From NCBI RefSeq assembly GCF_000420045.1, contig NZ_ATUE01000005.1, forward strand, positions 496,001 through 560,000: a DNA stretch of 64,000 nucleotides, written 5' to 3'. This document shows, one piece after another, positions 32,740-43,219 of the stretch. The stretch comes from Perlucidibaca piscinae DSM 21586. GTDB taxonomy: Bacteria > Pseudomonadota > Gammaproteobacteria > Pseudomonadales > Moraxellaceae. A model generated the notes under the pieces. The model was not told the DNA's origin, ran no database searches, and saw only the letters and a program-made list of their open reading frames with translations. Position 1 is the stretch's first letter. Each line of letters opens with the position of its first letter. A program made the position numbers and the translations under genes.

Positions 32740-33063
32740 ATGCTGGACGATGCCGTGGATGATGCCGCCTGGCAGGCGATGCTGGCGGATTTCCGTGCCC
32801 ATTTCTGGGCCAGTCGCGTGCCGCTGTTCCTGCAGACCTGGGAAACCAGCCGCACCCGGGAGGCCGCCGTCTGGGGCGAGGAGCTCAAGCGCAGCCTGCA
32901 TGGCATTGCCGGTGTCGCCGGCATGGTCGGTCATGACGACATCGGGCGCCGTGCGCGCGACATCGAGCGGCTCTGGGAGCGGCGCGGCGAAAGCGATGTC
33001 GGCGTGCGCAACCTGCTGGTCGATCTGGCCAGCGATCTGCAGCGCCTCGATCCGGGTCTCTGA
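32740..33063 (+). CDS. Small orphan Hpt-like protein
   Basis: The 107-residue protein is all-helical by composition. The central LKRSLHGIAGVAGMVGHDDIG (in parts near residues 49-69) resembles the histidine phosphotransfer helix, in which H-x-(hydrophobic)-K-G is followed by a small-residue turn; His54 is there but the Lys is Ala. This is therefore only a tentative Hpt call. The ATG at 32740 follows GAGG; a GTG at 32719 is an alternative start. It is three bases upstream of a P-loop kinase gene and is probably cotranscribed with it. Confidence 0.5.
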   Translation: MLDDAVDDAAWQAMLADFRAHFWASRVPLFLQTWETSRTREAAVWGEELKRSLHGIAGVAGMVGHDDIGRRARDIERLWERRGESDVGVRNLLVDLASDLQRLDPGL

Positions 33064-33066
33064 GCC

Positions 33067-33741
33067 GTGCCCGCCACGCGCGATGGCCGCCCGCCCGCAG
33101 ATCCATGGTCACGTCCGCTGTGCCTGATCGGCATGTCCAACATCGGCAAGTCCGGCTGGGCTGCCCGCTTGCGCGACGCCTGCGCGGCCGAGGTCATCGA
33201 TTGTGATCAGCTGCTTGCCTCGCGGCTGTTTCCGCAGCAGGACGAGGCCCCCGACCTGCGCCGGCTCGCGACCTGGCTGGGTCAGCCGGGAGATGCCTGC
33301 TATCCGCATAACAGCGCCCGCTTGCTGGCTGCGGAGCGCGAGGTGATGCGCCAGGTGCTGGCGCGGCTGCAGGCCAGGGATGCCGGCACGCCCTGCGTGA
33401 TCGACACCGGTGGCAGCGTCATCCATGCCGGTGCCGATGTCTTGCAGGCGTTGCGCCGGCAGACCTGCGTCATCCATCTGCAAGCCACGCCGGCACAGCG
33501 CGAGCAGCTGTACGCGCGCTATCTGGCCGAACCCAAGCCGCTGATCTGGGGTGATGCCTGGCAGCCACGGCCTGGCGAGTCCGTGTCCGATGCCAGAAGG
33601 CGTTGCTATCCGCTGTTGCTGGAAGCCCGTGAGCAGGCCTATGCCGACCTGGCGGAGCTGACCTTGCCCGCCGATCTGCTGGAGCGGCCGGAGAGCCTGG
33701 GCGTGCTGCTGGACAGGGTGGGTGCCGGCCCCGGCACCTGA
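33067..33741 (+). CDS. P-loop kinase, shikimate-kinase-like
   Basis: The 224-residue protein has a Walker A motif GMSNIGKS near residues 22-29, an acidic VIDCDQLL near 43 like the shikimate-binding Asp of AroK, CVIDTGGSV near 114, a CVIHLQATPAQ strand near 136, and an R-rich lid (DARRRCY near 177). The order of these elements matches shikimate kinase, but length and the GMSNIGKS loop differ from AroK, so the substrate is open. It sits between an Hpt-like gene and the convergent DUF456 gene, with only one base to the latter's stop. Confidence 0.65.
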   Translation: MPATRDGRPPADPWSRPLCLIGMSNIGKSGWAARLRDACAAEVIDCDQLLASRLFPQQDEAPDLRRLATWLGQPGDACYPHNSARLLAAEREVMRQVLARLQARDAGTPCVIDTGGSVIHAGADVLQALRRQTCVIHLQATPAQREQLYARYLAEPKPLIWGDAWQPRPGESVSDARRRCYPLLLEAREQAYADLAELTLPADLLERPESLGVLLDRVGAGPGT

Positions 33742-33742
33742 T

Positions 33743-34258
33743 TCAGCCGGCCAGCCAGGCCACGGCGAACACTCCCAACATCATTGCGCCCAGGGCGATC
33801 TTGGCCACCGTGCCAAGCAGCATGCCCAGCGTGGCGCCCCAGCCGGAAAAGCCGGCCTGACTGGCGCCGCGACCGCTGAGCAGCTCGCCCGCGACGGCGC
33901 CGGCAAAGGGGCCGAGCAGCAGTCCGAGCGGACCGAAGAAGATGCCGACCACGGCGCCGATCAGCGACCCGGTGATGGCTGCGCGCGAGGCGCCATAGCG
34001 TTTTGCGCCCAGCGCGCCTGCGATCACGTCCAGCACCATCGCCAGCAGCGCCAGTCCGGGCAGGATCAGCAAGGTGACCCAGCCAACCCGGCCGAAGTCA
34101 TCCGCCCAGGCGGCGAGCATCAGGCCGCCCAGCACCAGCAGCGGGCCGGGCAGAGCCGGCACCACCATGCCGACAAAACCGAGGATGACCAGCAGCAGGG
34201 CGCCGAGCCAGCACAGCAGGGGGATCCACAGGTCGGGAGACAGCAGCTCCGCGCCCAT
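33743..34258 (-). CDS. DUF456 family membrane protein
   Basis: The 171-residue protein is almost entirely hydrophobic with four to five segments and repeated Gly-rich loops: GMVVPALPGPLLVLGG near residue 29, GAKRYGASRAAITGSLIGAVVG near 83 (as GAKRYGASRAA), and GPLGLLLGPFAGAVAGE near 108. This is the DUF456 pattern. Function is unknown. It is the last gene of the rpoH-DUF423-thiS run, three bases after the thiS stop. Confidence 0.88.
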   Translation of the reverse strand: MGAELLSPDLWIPLLCWLGALLLVILGFVGMVVPALPGPLLVLGGLMLAAWADDFGRVGWVTLLILPGLALLAMVLDVIAGALGAKRYGASRAAITGSLIGAVVGIFFGPLGLLLGPFAGAVAGELLSGRGASQAGFSGWGATLGMLLGTVAKIALGAMMLGVFAVAWLAG

Positions 34259-34260
34259 GC

Positions 34261-34461
34261 TCAGCCGCCGCCGATGGCGTGGACGATCTCGAGCTGGTCA
34301 CCGTCAGCCAGAAGGCAGCTGGCATGCTGGCTGCGCGGCACGATCTCGCCGTTGCGCTCGATGGCGATGCGGCGCCCGCCCAGACCCTGAAGGCTGATCA
34401 GGTCGGCCAGGGTGCTGCTGTCGGGCAGGGTCAGGGTGTCGCCGTTGACGCGGATGTTCAT
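34261..34461 (-). CDS. thiS: Sulfur carrier protein ThiS
   Basis: The 66-residue ubiquitin-like protein begins MNIRVNG and ends in IVHAIGGG, whose terminal Gly-Gly becomes the thiocarboxylate used by ThiG. The middle GGRRIAIERNGEIVPRSQ and LADGDQLEIV blocks are standard for ThiS. It is two bases after the DUF423 stop and three before the DUF456 start, so it belongs to the rpoH operon and not to thiG. Confidence 0.93.
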   Translation of the reverse strand: MNIRVNGDTLTLPDSSTLADLISLQGLGGRRIAIERNGEIVPRSQHASCLLADGDQLEIVHAIGGG

Positions 34462-34463
34462 GC

Positions 34464-34840
34464 TCAGTTCCGTGCCAGTGTCCAGGCCAGCCAAAGCCAG
34501 CCGGCAATCAGTGCCAGTCCGCCCAGCGGGGTGATGGCGCCGAACCAGCGCGGTGCGCCCAGCGCCATGGCATAGAGCGAGCCGGAGAAAATGAGAATCC
34601 CGATCTGCAGCCAGAGGGCACTGCTGCCCAGTCCGGCAGGCACGGGGCTGGCACTGAGCGGCCAGCTGCGCACCAGTACGCCGATGGCGAGCAGACCCAG
34701 GGCGTGAATGAAGTGATACTCAACAGCGGTATGCCACCAGGCCAGCTGTTCGGCAGCCAGCCGTACCTTCAGCGCGTGTGCGCCGAAGGCGCCGGTGATC
34801 ACTGCCAGCGTCAGGTTGAGCGCGGCCAGGCTGGCCCAGT

Positions 34841-34844
<4 letters not shown>
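34464..34844 (-). CDS. DUF423 (YgdD-like) membrane protein
   Basis: The 126-residue protein has four membrane segments and the DUF423 signature: an N-terminal TGAFGAHALK (near 18-27), WHTAVEYHFIHALGLL near 37, a GSLYAMALGAPRWFGAITPLGG segment (as FSGSLYAMAL and ITPLGG) near 91-112. Function is unknown. Its ATG overlaps the rpoH stop by four bases, so it is translated with the sigma factor. Confidence 0.92.
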
Positions 34845-35704
<860 letters not shown>

Positions 35705-35754
35705 CGTCTTGTGCCTCCATCGACGCTAGTCGAAATGCTTGATGTCACTCTTTC

Positions 35755-35763
35755 ATGATAGCA
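35755..35763 (-). promoter_or_regulatory. Extended -10 candidate for rpoH
   Basis: On the minus strand TGCTATCAT is an extended -10 (TGn plus TATCAT) placed to start a leader of about 45 bases before rpoH. No -35 is recognisable, which extended -10 promoters tolerate. The short leader may carry heat-dependent structure, but I did not identify one. Confidence 0.4.
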
Positions 35764-35876
35764 CCGGCGCAGGGCGGTGGCCTCTGGCTGACGCCCTGCG
35801 GGAGCGGTGTTCTAGCATGTTTCCAGCCAACGCGCGATAGGGCGGCCGGTTGACTTGTCCACAGGGTGAATCCGGT

Positions 35877-36841
35877 TCACGGCTCCAGCTCGCGCAGATG
35901 GCGGCCGACCGCCACCCAGGCGCCCAGGAAGCCGAGCAGGCTGGCCACCAGGATCACGCCGGCACCGGCGGCGACATCGGGGTAGCTCAGGCTGAACTGG
36001 CTGCCGTAGAGACGGGCCATGGCCATGACCGGGGTGTTCAGCCAAGCCACCACGACACTGACCGAGATCAGCGTGAAGATGCCTGCGCTGAAGCCGCACC
36101 AGACGCCCATGTAGATGAAGGGCCGGCGCACGAAGCCATGGGTGCCGCCCAGCAGGGAGATCACCCGGATCTCGTCGCGGCGCGACTCGATACTGAGGCG
36201 GATGGTGTTGCCGACCACCAGCAGGGCGCCCAGCAGCAGGGCGCCACCAATGGCCCAGAGCAGGCGTTCGCCAAGATCCAGCAGGGTGCGCAGGCGCTGC
36301 ACCCAGGCAATGTCGACCTCGGCCAGCTCGACTTCCGGCCACTGCGCCAGCTGGTCACGCAGATTGCTCATGGCGACGCTGTCGGTGGTGTCTTTCGGGA
36401 AGATCTCAAGAACGGCCGGCAGCGGATTGCTGTCCAGCTGCTCCAGCGCCGGGCCGTAGCCGGACTGCTGCTTGAATTCCTCCAGCGCGATCTCCGGCGT
36501 GATCAGGCGAACCTCGTCGACACCGCGCAGCTGTTCGGCCTTGGCCACCAGCGTCTGCTGAACTTCGGGCGTCACCTTCTCGTTCAGGTAGATGGACAGG
36601 CGGGCATCGCCATCCCAGTCACTGGCGGCTTCGCGGGCGTCCTTGAGCAGCAGGCCCAGGGCCAGCGGCATGCTCAGGGCGATGGTCATCACCATCACGG
36701 TCATCAGGGTCGAGAACGGTGCGCGCGCCAGGCGCACAAAGCTCTGCCCAGCTTCTCGGCGATGGTGCATCAGCCAGTGATGCAGCGTGGCGGAAAAGGT
36801 TCGGCGCTGGCGCGCGGCACCGCGAGCGGCGACAGGAGCGT

Positions 36842-36845
<4 letters not shown>
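35877..36845 (-). CDS. ftsX: Cell division protein FtsX
   Basis: The 322-residue protein has the FtsX plan: cytoplasmic N-terminus with HHWLMHHRREA near 26, first membrane segment (LMTVMVMTIALSMPLALGLLL, near 47-67), a large periplasmic loop (70-190), and three further segments near 205-230, 245-275 and 290-310. With FtsE it forms the transmembrane complex that controls amidase activators at the septum. The ATG overlaps the ftsE stop by four bases. Confidence 0.95.
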
Positions 36846-37513
<668 letters not shown>

Positions 37514-37545
37514 GCAGTTCTCCCTTGGGGCCCGGACGCGCGCGC

Positions 37546-38508
37546 TCAGCGCGTTTCGTCGAACAGGGCTTCCACGAATTCCGATGCGACGAAGGGTCGC
37601 AGATCATCCACGCCTTCACCCACGCCGATGTAGCGTATCGGCAGATGGGTGCGGGTCGCGATATTGAACAGCACGCCACCCTTGGCGGTGCCATCCAGCT
37701 TGGTCACCACCAGGCCGGTGAGCTTCACCGCCTGGTCGAAGTCACGCACCTGGTTGAGCGCATTCTGGCCGGTGCCGCCATCAACCACCAGCATGACTTC
37801 GTGCGGCGCGTGCGGATCGATCTTCTGCAGCACGCGCACCACCTTGCTGAGCTCGTCCATGAGGTGATTCTTGTTGTGCAGACGGCCGGCCGTGTCGGCG
37901 ATGAGCACGTCGATGCCACGCGCCCTGGCGCTCTGGAAGGCATCGAAGAGCACCGAGGCGGAGTCGGCACCGGTGCCTTGCGCCACCACCGGCACGTTGT
38001 TGCGTTCGCCCCAGACCTGCAGCTGCTCGACGGCGGCGGCGCGGAAGGTGTCGCCGGCCGCCAGCATCACCGATTTGCCTTCACGCTGCAGACGTCGTGC
38101 CAGTTTACCGATGGTGGTGGTCTTGCCGACGCCGTTGACGCCCACCACCAGGATCACGAAGGGGCGGTGCATGCTGTTGATGATCAGCGGCTCCTGGCGT
38201 GGTGCCAGAAGCTCCGACAGCTCCTTCTGCAACGACTCGTAGAGGGCGTGCGAGTGCAGCAGCTCCTGGCGCGAAACGCGCTCGGTGAGGGCGTCGACGA
38301 CGCGCCGGGTGGCATCCACGCCGACATCGGCGACCAGCAGCTGGGTCTCGATGTCCTCGAGCAGCTCGTCATCGATTTCCTTGGCGCCGATGAGCAGGGT
38401 GGCCATGCCGGCACTGAAGGATTTGCGGGTCTTGCTGAGACCGGTTTTCATGCGGCTGAGAAAGCCGCCCGTGCCACTGTCGCTGGTGGTGTCTTCTGCC
38501 ATCGTCAT
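37546..38508 (-). CDS. ftsY: Signal recognition particle receptor FtsY
   Basis: The 320-residue SRP GTPase has a short acidic N-terminus, the NG domain with SKTRKSFSAGM near 24, G1 VVGVNGVGKTTTIGKLA near 121 (as GVNGVGKTTT), AAGDTFRAAAVEQL near 148, DTAGRLHNK near 206, and TKLDGTAKGG near 264. It docks SRP-ribosome complexes at the membrane. The N-terminal A domain is much shorter than that of E. coli, as in many bacteria. It heads ftsYEX and is divergent from the M16 peptidase genes. Confidence 0.97.
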   Translation of the reverse strand: MTMAEDTTSDSGTGGFLSRMKTGLSKTRKSFSAGMATLLIGAKEIDDELLEDIETQLLVADVGVDATRRVVDALTERVSRQELLHSHALYESLQKELSELLAPRQEPLIINSMHRPFVILVVGVNGVGKTTTIGKLARRLQREGKSVMLAAGDTFRAAAVEQLQVWGERNNVPVVAQGTGADSASVLFDAFQSARARGIDVLIADTAGRLHNKNHLMDELSKVVRVLQKIDPHAPHEVMLVVDGGTGQNALNQVRDFDQAVKLTGLVVTKLDGTAKGGVLFNIATRTHLPIRYIGVGEGVDDLRPFVASEFVEALFDETR

Positions 38509-38636
38509 TCCGGGTTCTGCTCGCGGCTGGCGGGGCCCATGGCGGCCCCTGCGGGATGCGCTATGCTACCACCCTTGTCAACGCGCCGGCAGAACAGCAG
38601 TTAGCTTGCTCAGTCAGGATTGCGAAGGGGATGGGC

Positions 38637-40082
38637 ATGGGGCGACAGGGCAGGATGATGGCTGGCAGGCGGGGTGCGTGTGCCGGGCTGCGGCATGGCC
38701 TGCTGCTGCTGGCAGTCGTGCTGTCGACAGGCAGCGTGTTCGCTGCCGGGGCGCCGGCGCCGGCGGATCGTTCAGCGGCTGCGCCCGCTCCAGCGGTTGC
38801 CCCGGTCGAGTTCACCCTGGCCAACGGCCTGCGTGTCATCGTGCTGGTTGACGATCGCGCCCCGGTGCTTGCCACCCAGGTCTGGTACGGCGTCGGCTCC
38901 AGCGACGAGCCGGTCGGCAAGACCGGTCTGTCCCATGTCCTCGAGCACCTGATGTTCAAGGGCACGGCACGCGTTCCCGTCGGCGAGTTTTCCCGTCTGG
39001 TGGCGCATTTCGGCGGTGATGACAACGCCTTCACCAGTGATGACCAGACCGTCTATTACCAGGATCACCTCGCTGACCGGCTCGCGCTTGCGCTGGCGCT
39101 GGAGGCGGATCGCATGCAGGGGCTGCGCTTCGACGAGCGCCAGTTCCTCAGCGAGCTGCAGGTGGTCATGGAAGAGCGTCGCCTGCGCACCGACGACAAT
39201 CCGCAGGCGCTGGCCTACGAGCGTTTCAAGGCCATGGCCTATCCCAGCAGCCCCTCGCGCACCCCGATCATCGGCTGGATGCGTGATCTCGAGCGTCTGA
39301 CCCTGGCCGATGCCCGTGACTGGTACCAGCGCTGGTATGCCCCCAACAATGCCGTGCTGGTGGTGGCAGGCGCGGTCACGGTCGATGCCGTGCGCGCCGA
39401 GGCTGAAAAGGCGTTCGGCCAGCTGCGTGCGCGCGTGCTGCCGTCACGGGTGCCGGTCGAGGAGCTGCCCGAACCGGGCGAGCGCCAGCTGCGGCTGAGC
39501 CTGCCGGGCAAGGTGCCGACGCTGTATCTGGGCTTCAACTGGCCGTCGCTGAGCAGTCGCGTCGGCGCGGCGGATGTGCCGGCATTGCGGGTGCTGGCGG
39601 GCGTACTTGACGAAGGCCTGAGCTCCCGCCTGGAGCAGCGCGTGGTGCGCACGGGCAAGGCGGCGGCCATCCGGTCCGGCTATGACGTGCTGGCGCGTGG
39701 CGACACCCTGTTCACCTTGACGGCGGTGCCGGGCGAGGGCCAGGCGCTGGAGGCGGTGCGCGATGCCTTGCTGGGCGAGATCTCCCTGCTGCAGAACGAG
39801 CTGGTCAGCCCCGAGGAAATCCGCCGTGTTCTGGCCAACGTCATGGCAAGCGACATTTTTGCGCGTGACCGGGTCGCCGATCAGGCGCGGCTGTATGGCC
39901 AACTGGCCTCGCATGGCCTGCGCCTGGACACGCCGGTGACCTATCCGGCCCGCTTGCGCGAGGTCACGCCGGAGCAGGTACGCGATGTCGCGCGTCGCTA
40001 TGCCGTGCCGGCGCGCATGACGTCCGTGCTGCTGACACCGCAGGCATCCGTTGCATCCGCGCCGGAAGGAGAGCAGCCATGA
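38637..40082 (+). CDS. M16 family zinc peptidase (catalytic subunit)
   Basis: The 481-residue protein has a signal peptide (about 1-37, with a basic start and LLLLAVVLSTGSVFA) and the inverted zinc motif HVLEH (HxxEH) near residue 100, followed downstream by the third ligand Glu in ELQVVMEERR near 168. It is a periplasmic or exported pitrilysin-family peptidase. ATG at 38637 was preferred because AAGGGG lies six bases before it; an ATG two codons earlier is next to it. It overlaps by four bases a second M16 gene that has lost the motif; such pairs form heterodimers. Confidence 0.88.
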   Translation: MGRQGRMMAGRRGACAGLRHGLLLLAVVLSTGSVFAAGAPAPADRSAAAPAPAVAPVEFTLANGLRVIVLVDDRAPVLATQVWYGVGSSDEPVGKTGLSHVLEHLMFKGTARVPVGEFSRLVAHFGGDDNAFTSDDQTVYYQDHLADRLALALALEADRMQGLRFDERQFLSELQVVMEERRLRTDDNPQALAYERFKAMAYPSSPSRTPIIGWMRDLERLTLADARDWYQRWYAPNNAVLVVAGAVTVDAVRAEAEKAFGQLRARVLPSRVPVEELPEPGERQLRLSLPGKVPTLYLGFNWPSLSSRVGAADVPALRVLAGVLDEGLSSRLEQRVVRTGKAAAIRSGYDVLARGDTLFTLTAVPGEGQALEAVRDALLGEISLLQNELVSPEEIRRVLANVMASDIFARDRVADQARLYGQLASHGLRLDTPVTYPARLREVTPEQVRDVARRYAVPARMTSVLLTPQASVASAPEGEQP

Positions 40083-41560
40083 TGCGTCACTGGCGGGTGC
40101 TGCTGTCGGCACTCATGATCAGCCTGCCCTGGCCGGCGCCGGCCAGCGTGGCAGATGCTCCGGTCAGCTCCGGGCCGCTGCTGTCGCTGACCCGTGTGGA
40201 GGCGGCAAAGCCCCTGCTGCAGCGGCGCTTGCAGCCGGCGTCGGTGCATGTGCCGTTGCGCCAGTGGGTGACCGAGGACGGTTTGCGGGTGGCCTGGCTG
40301 CACACGCCACAGCTGCCCATGCTTGATGCGCGCCTGATCTACGATGCCGGCGCGGCACGCGACGGCAGTCAGCCGGGACTGGCCACGGCGCTGACATCGC
40401 TGCTGGATGAAGGTACCGAGGTGCGTGATGCGCAGGCGGTGGCCGAAGGTTTCGAGCAGCTCGGTGCCGTATTCTCGGCCAGCTCCTTCCGGGACATGGC
40501 CATGCTGCAGCTGCGCGTGCTCAGCGAGCCGGGCGTGCGAGACGCGGCGATGGCGCTGCTGGCCGAGGTGGCGTCCCGGCCGGCATTGACCGAGCAGGAC
40601 TGGCTGCGTCAGCAGGAGTCCATGCGCATCGGCCAGCGCCAGCGTCAGCAGTCGCCGGCCGGGCGGGCAGGTCTGCTGTTCTTCCAGAAGCTCTACGGGG
40701 ACCACCCCTACGCCAACCCGCCGGGCGGGCTGGCCGCCGCCATCGAGCGCATGCGCATCGAGGACATTCGCGCGTTCCATCGCCGCTATTTCAGTCGCCA
40801 GAACGCGGTTCTGGTGCTGGTCGGCGATCTGCCGCTGGCCGACGCCGAGGTGCTGGCACGGCAGGTGTCCGTGCAGCTGCCGGCAGGTCAGCCTGCGCCC
40901 GCGCTGCCACCGGTGCCGGCATTGACCAAGGCGATCCGGCATCACGAGAACTTTGCCTCGCAGCAGGTGCACGTGATTCTCGGCGAGGTCGGCATCAGCC
41001 GCCAGGATCCCGACTACTACGCCCTCACGGTGGCCAACGAGCTGCTCGGCGGCAGCGGCTTCGGCACCTTGCTGATGCGCGAGCTGCGTGAAAAGCGCGG
41101 ACTCACCTACGGGGTATCCAGCCAGTTTGCCCTGATGCGCGAGGCGGGACCGTTCCAGATCGCCTTCTCGACGCGCGCCGATCAGGCCGAGGCCGCGCTT
41201 GAGCTGACCCAGTCCCTGCTCCGGCGCTTCGTGCAGGAGGGGCCTGCTGCTGCCGAGGTGGCGCGGGCCAAGCAGAACCTGATGCAGTCCTTCCCGCGGT
41301 ATCTGGCCAGCAACGACCAGCTGGCCTCCTATCTCGGCCTGATGGCCTTCTACGGACTGCCTGGCGACTATCTGGACCAGTACCTGAGCCGCCTGGCTGC
41401 CGTCACCCCGGAGCAGGTGCGTGATGCCGTGTCGCGGCGCCTGCACCCCGACCGCATGCTGGTGGTGACGGTCGGTCCGGCACCGGCGACCGCCGAGAGC
41501 CGTCCGGTGCGCGCGCCGGCTGCCGAAGCCGCCGCAGCGCGCGAGGCGGTGGCGCCATGA
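40079..41560 (+). CDS. M16 family protein (non-catalytic partner)
   Basis: The 493-residue protein starts with a signal peptide (about 1-22, ending in PAPASVADA) and has the M16 fold, including RIEDIRAFHRRYFSRQNAVLVLVGD (in parts near 222-246, for example FHRRYFSRQNA) and the substrate-clamp region KRGLTYGVSS near 338. The HxxEH position reads LTSLLDEGT, so the zinc site is missing. With the upstream gene this recreates the catalytic/structural pairing of processing peptidases. It overlaps rsmD by four bases. Confidence 0.86.
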   Translation: MMRHWRVLLSALMISLPWPAPASVADAPVSSGPLLSLTRVEAAKPLLQRRLQPASVHVPLRQWVTEDGLRVAWLHTPQLPMLDARLIYDAGAARDGSQPGLATALTSLLDEGTEVRDAQAVAEGFEQLGAVFSASSFRDMAMLQLRVLSEPGVRDAAMALLAEVASRPALTEQDWLRQQESMRIGQRQRQQSPAGRAGLLFFQKLYGDHPYANPPGGLAAAIERMRIEDIRAFHRRYFSRQNAVLVLVGDLPLADAEVLARQVSVQLPAGQPAPALPPVPALTKAIRHHENFASQQVHVILGEVGISRQDPDYYALTVANELLGGSGFGTLLMRELREKRGLTYGVSSQFALMREAGPFQIAFSTRADQAEAALELTQSLLRRFVQEGPAAAEVARAKQNLMQSFPRYLASNDQLASYLGLMAFYGLPGDYLDQYLSRLAAVTPEQVRDAVSRRLHPDRMLVVTVGPAPATAESRPVRAPAAEAAAAREAVAP

Positions 41561-42153
41561 GTCGTGGCGGTACCCGCGAGCTGCGCATCATTGGCGGCCG
41601 CTGGCGCAGCCGGCGTCTGCGCTTCCAGGATGTGCAGGGCTTGCGACCGACCCCGGACCGGGTGCGCGAGACGCTGTACAATTGGCTGCAGTTCGAGGTG
41701 CCCGGCCGGCATGTCCTGGATCTCTTCGCCGGCAGTGGCGCGCTGGGTTTCGAGGCGCTGTCGCGCGGGGCGGCCAGCCTGACCCTGCTCGAGCGTGATG
41801 CCCGGCAGGCGGCCAGTCTGCGTCAGGCGGCCAGCGATCTGCAGGCGGACGGCTGCTCGGTGATCTGCGAGGACAGCCTGCGCTGGCTGGCGCGCGCACC
41901 GGCTCCGGCCGTGCCCTATGGCATTGTTCTGCTGGATCCGCCCTTTCATCAGAATCTGCCCAACCAGGCCATCGCCTTGCTGCATGATCGCGGCTGGCTG
42001 GTGCCTGACCAGTGGCTGTACGTGGAAACCGAGCAGGCACCGGACACGCTGGTGCTGCCGCCGGGCTGGCGTCTGCATCGCCAGACCCGTGCCGGTCTGG
42101 TGCACGCGCTGTTGTTTCACGGAGAGGTAGAGGATGCGCAGGATGTTGAGTGA
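41557..42153 (+). CDS. rsmD: 16S rRNA (guanine(966)-N2)-methyltransferase
   Basis: The 198-residue enzyme has ELRIIGGRWRSRRL near residue 8, PTPDRVRETLYNWLQ near 31, motif I LDLFAGSGALGFEALSRGA near 55 (as LDLFAGSGALGFE) and the N-methyltransferase motif IV DPPFHQ near 127. It methylates 16S rRNA on the assembled 30S particle. The four-base overlap with the M16 gene and the 20-base overlap with the following hydrolase show a tightly packed unit. coaD, its usual neighbour, is 4 kb away on the other strand. Confidence 0.95.
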   Translation: MSRGGTRELRIIGGRWRSRRLRFQDVQGLRPTPDRVRETLYNWLQFEVPGRHVLDLFAGSGALGFEALSRGAASLTLLERDARQAASLRQAASDLQADGCSVICEDSLRWLARAPAPAVPYGIVLLDPPFHQNLPNQAIALLHDRGWLVPDQWLYVETEQAPDTLVLPPGWRLHRQTRAGLVHALLFHGEVEDAQDVE

Positions 42154-43219
42154 GCCCCGGTTTACCCCCGGCATGACCCGCGGGGTGTTCCAGCCGGCGT
42201 GGTGGTTGAGCAACGGCCATCTGCAGACGCTGTATCCGGCGTTGCTGCGTCGTCTGCGCTCGCTGCCCAGGGTGCGCGAGCGTCTGGCGCTGCATGACGG
42301 CGACTGGCTGTGCCTGGACTGGCGCCTGCCCAAGCGCTGGGCCGAGTCCGGCAAGCCGCTGGTGATCATCGTGCACGGCCTCACCGGCAGCAGCCGCTCG
42401 CCCTACGTGGTCGGTCTGCAGCACGCGCTCGACCGTCTCGGCTGGGCCAGCGTGGCGATGAACTGCCGCGCCGCCACGGGCCAGCCCAATGACACGCCGC
42501 GCGCCTACCATGCCGGTGCCCATGATGACCTGGCGGACGTGCTGTACACAGTCTGCGAGCGCTACCCGGGTGTTCCGGTGGCCGTGGTCGGCTATTCGCT
42601 GGGTGGTGCCATCACCCTCAATTGCCTGGTGCGCGAGGCCATACCGGCGCAGCTGTTTGCCGCCGCCACGGTGTCGGTGCCGCTGTCACTGGGCGATTGC
42701 GCCGACCGGCTGGACCAGGGCCTGTCGCGCCTGTACCGCAAGCACCTGCTGGGCGAGCTCTACAAGACCTGGCAGGCCAAGGCCAAGCGGCTGGCGACGC
42801 TCGGCGACGTGGAAACGGCGGCGTTCATCCGCCAGTGTCTGGCACCGGGGCCATTCACCTCGTTCCGTCACTATGACGAGATCCTGATGGCGCGCCTGCA
42901 CGGCTTCGACAGCGCCCAGGACTACTACGACCGCTGCAGCCCGCGTCAGTCACTGTCGCGCATCGAGGTGCCGACGCTGGTGCTGCAGGCTGCCGATGAT
43001 CCCTTCCTGAGCGAGGACAGCACGCCCAAGCGGCGCGAGCTGTCGCCTCATGTCTACTTCGAGCTGTCCCAGCGCGGCGGTCATGTCGGCTTTGTCTCGG
43101 CCGGGCCGTCCTGGCGCGAGCCCATCTATTACCTGGAGTCGCGCATCCCGGACTTTCTCCAGGTCATGCTCAAGCGCTTTGACCAGACCCAGGCTCAGCC
43201 CCGCAAGCCGTTGCTGTAA
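42134..43219 (+). CDS. YheT family alpha/beta hydrolase
   Basis: The 361-residue protein has the YheT pattern: WWLSNGHLQTLYP near 23, HGLTGSSRSPYV near 80, nucleophile GYSLGGAITLN (Ser near 157), LQAADDPF (Asp near 290) and RGGHVGFV (His near 319). The family is annotated as hydrolases of unknown substrate, related to medium-chain esterases of eukaryotes. GGAGAGG lies six bases before the ATG. It overlaps the convergent TetR gene by 25 bases at the 3' ends. Confidence 0.9.
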   Translation: MRRMLSEPRFTPGMTRGVFQPAWWLSNGHLQTLYPALLRRLRSLPRVRERLALHDGDWLCLDWRLPKRWAESGKPLVIIVHGLTGSSRSPYVVGLQHALDRLGWASVAMNCRAATGQPNDTPRAYHAGAHDDLADVLYTVCERYPGVPVAVVGYSLGGAITLNCLVREAIPAQLFAAATVSVPLSLGDCADRLDQGLSRLYRKHLLGELYKTWQAKAKRLATLGDVETAAFIRQCLAPGPFTSFRHYDEILMARLHGFDSAQDYYDRCSPRQSLSRIEVPTLVLQAADDPFLSEDSTPKRRELSPHVYFELSQRGGHVGFVSAGPSWREPIYYLESRIPDFLQVMLKRFDQTQAQPRKPLL

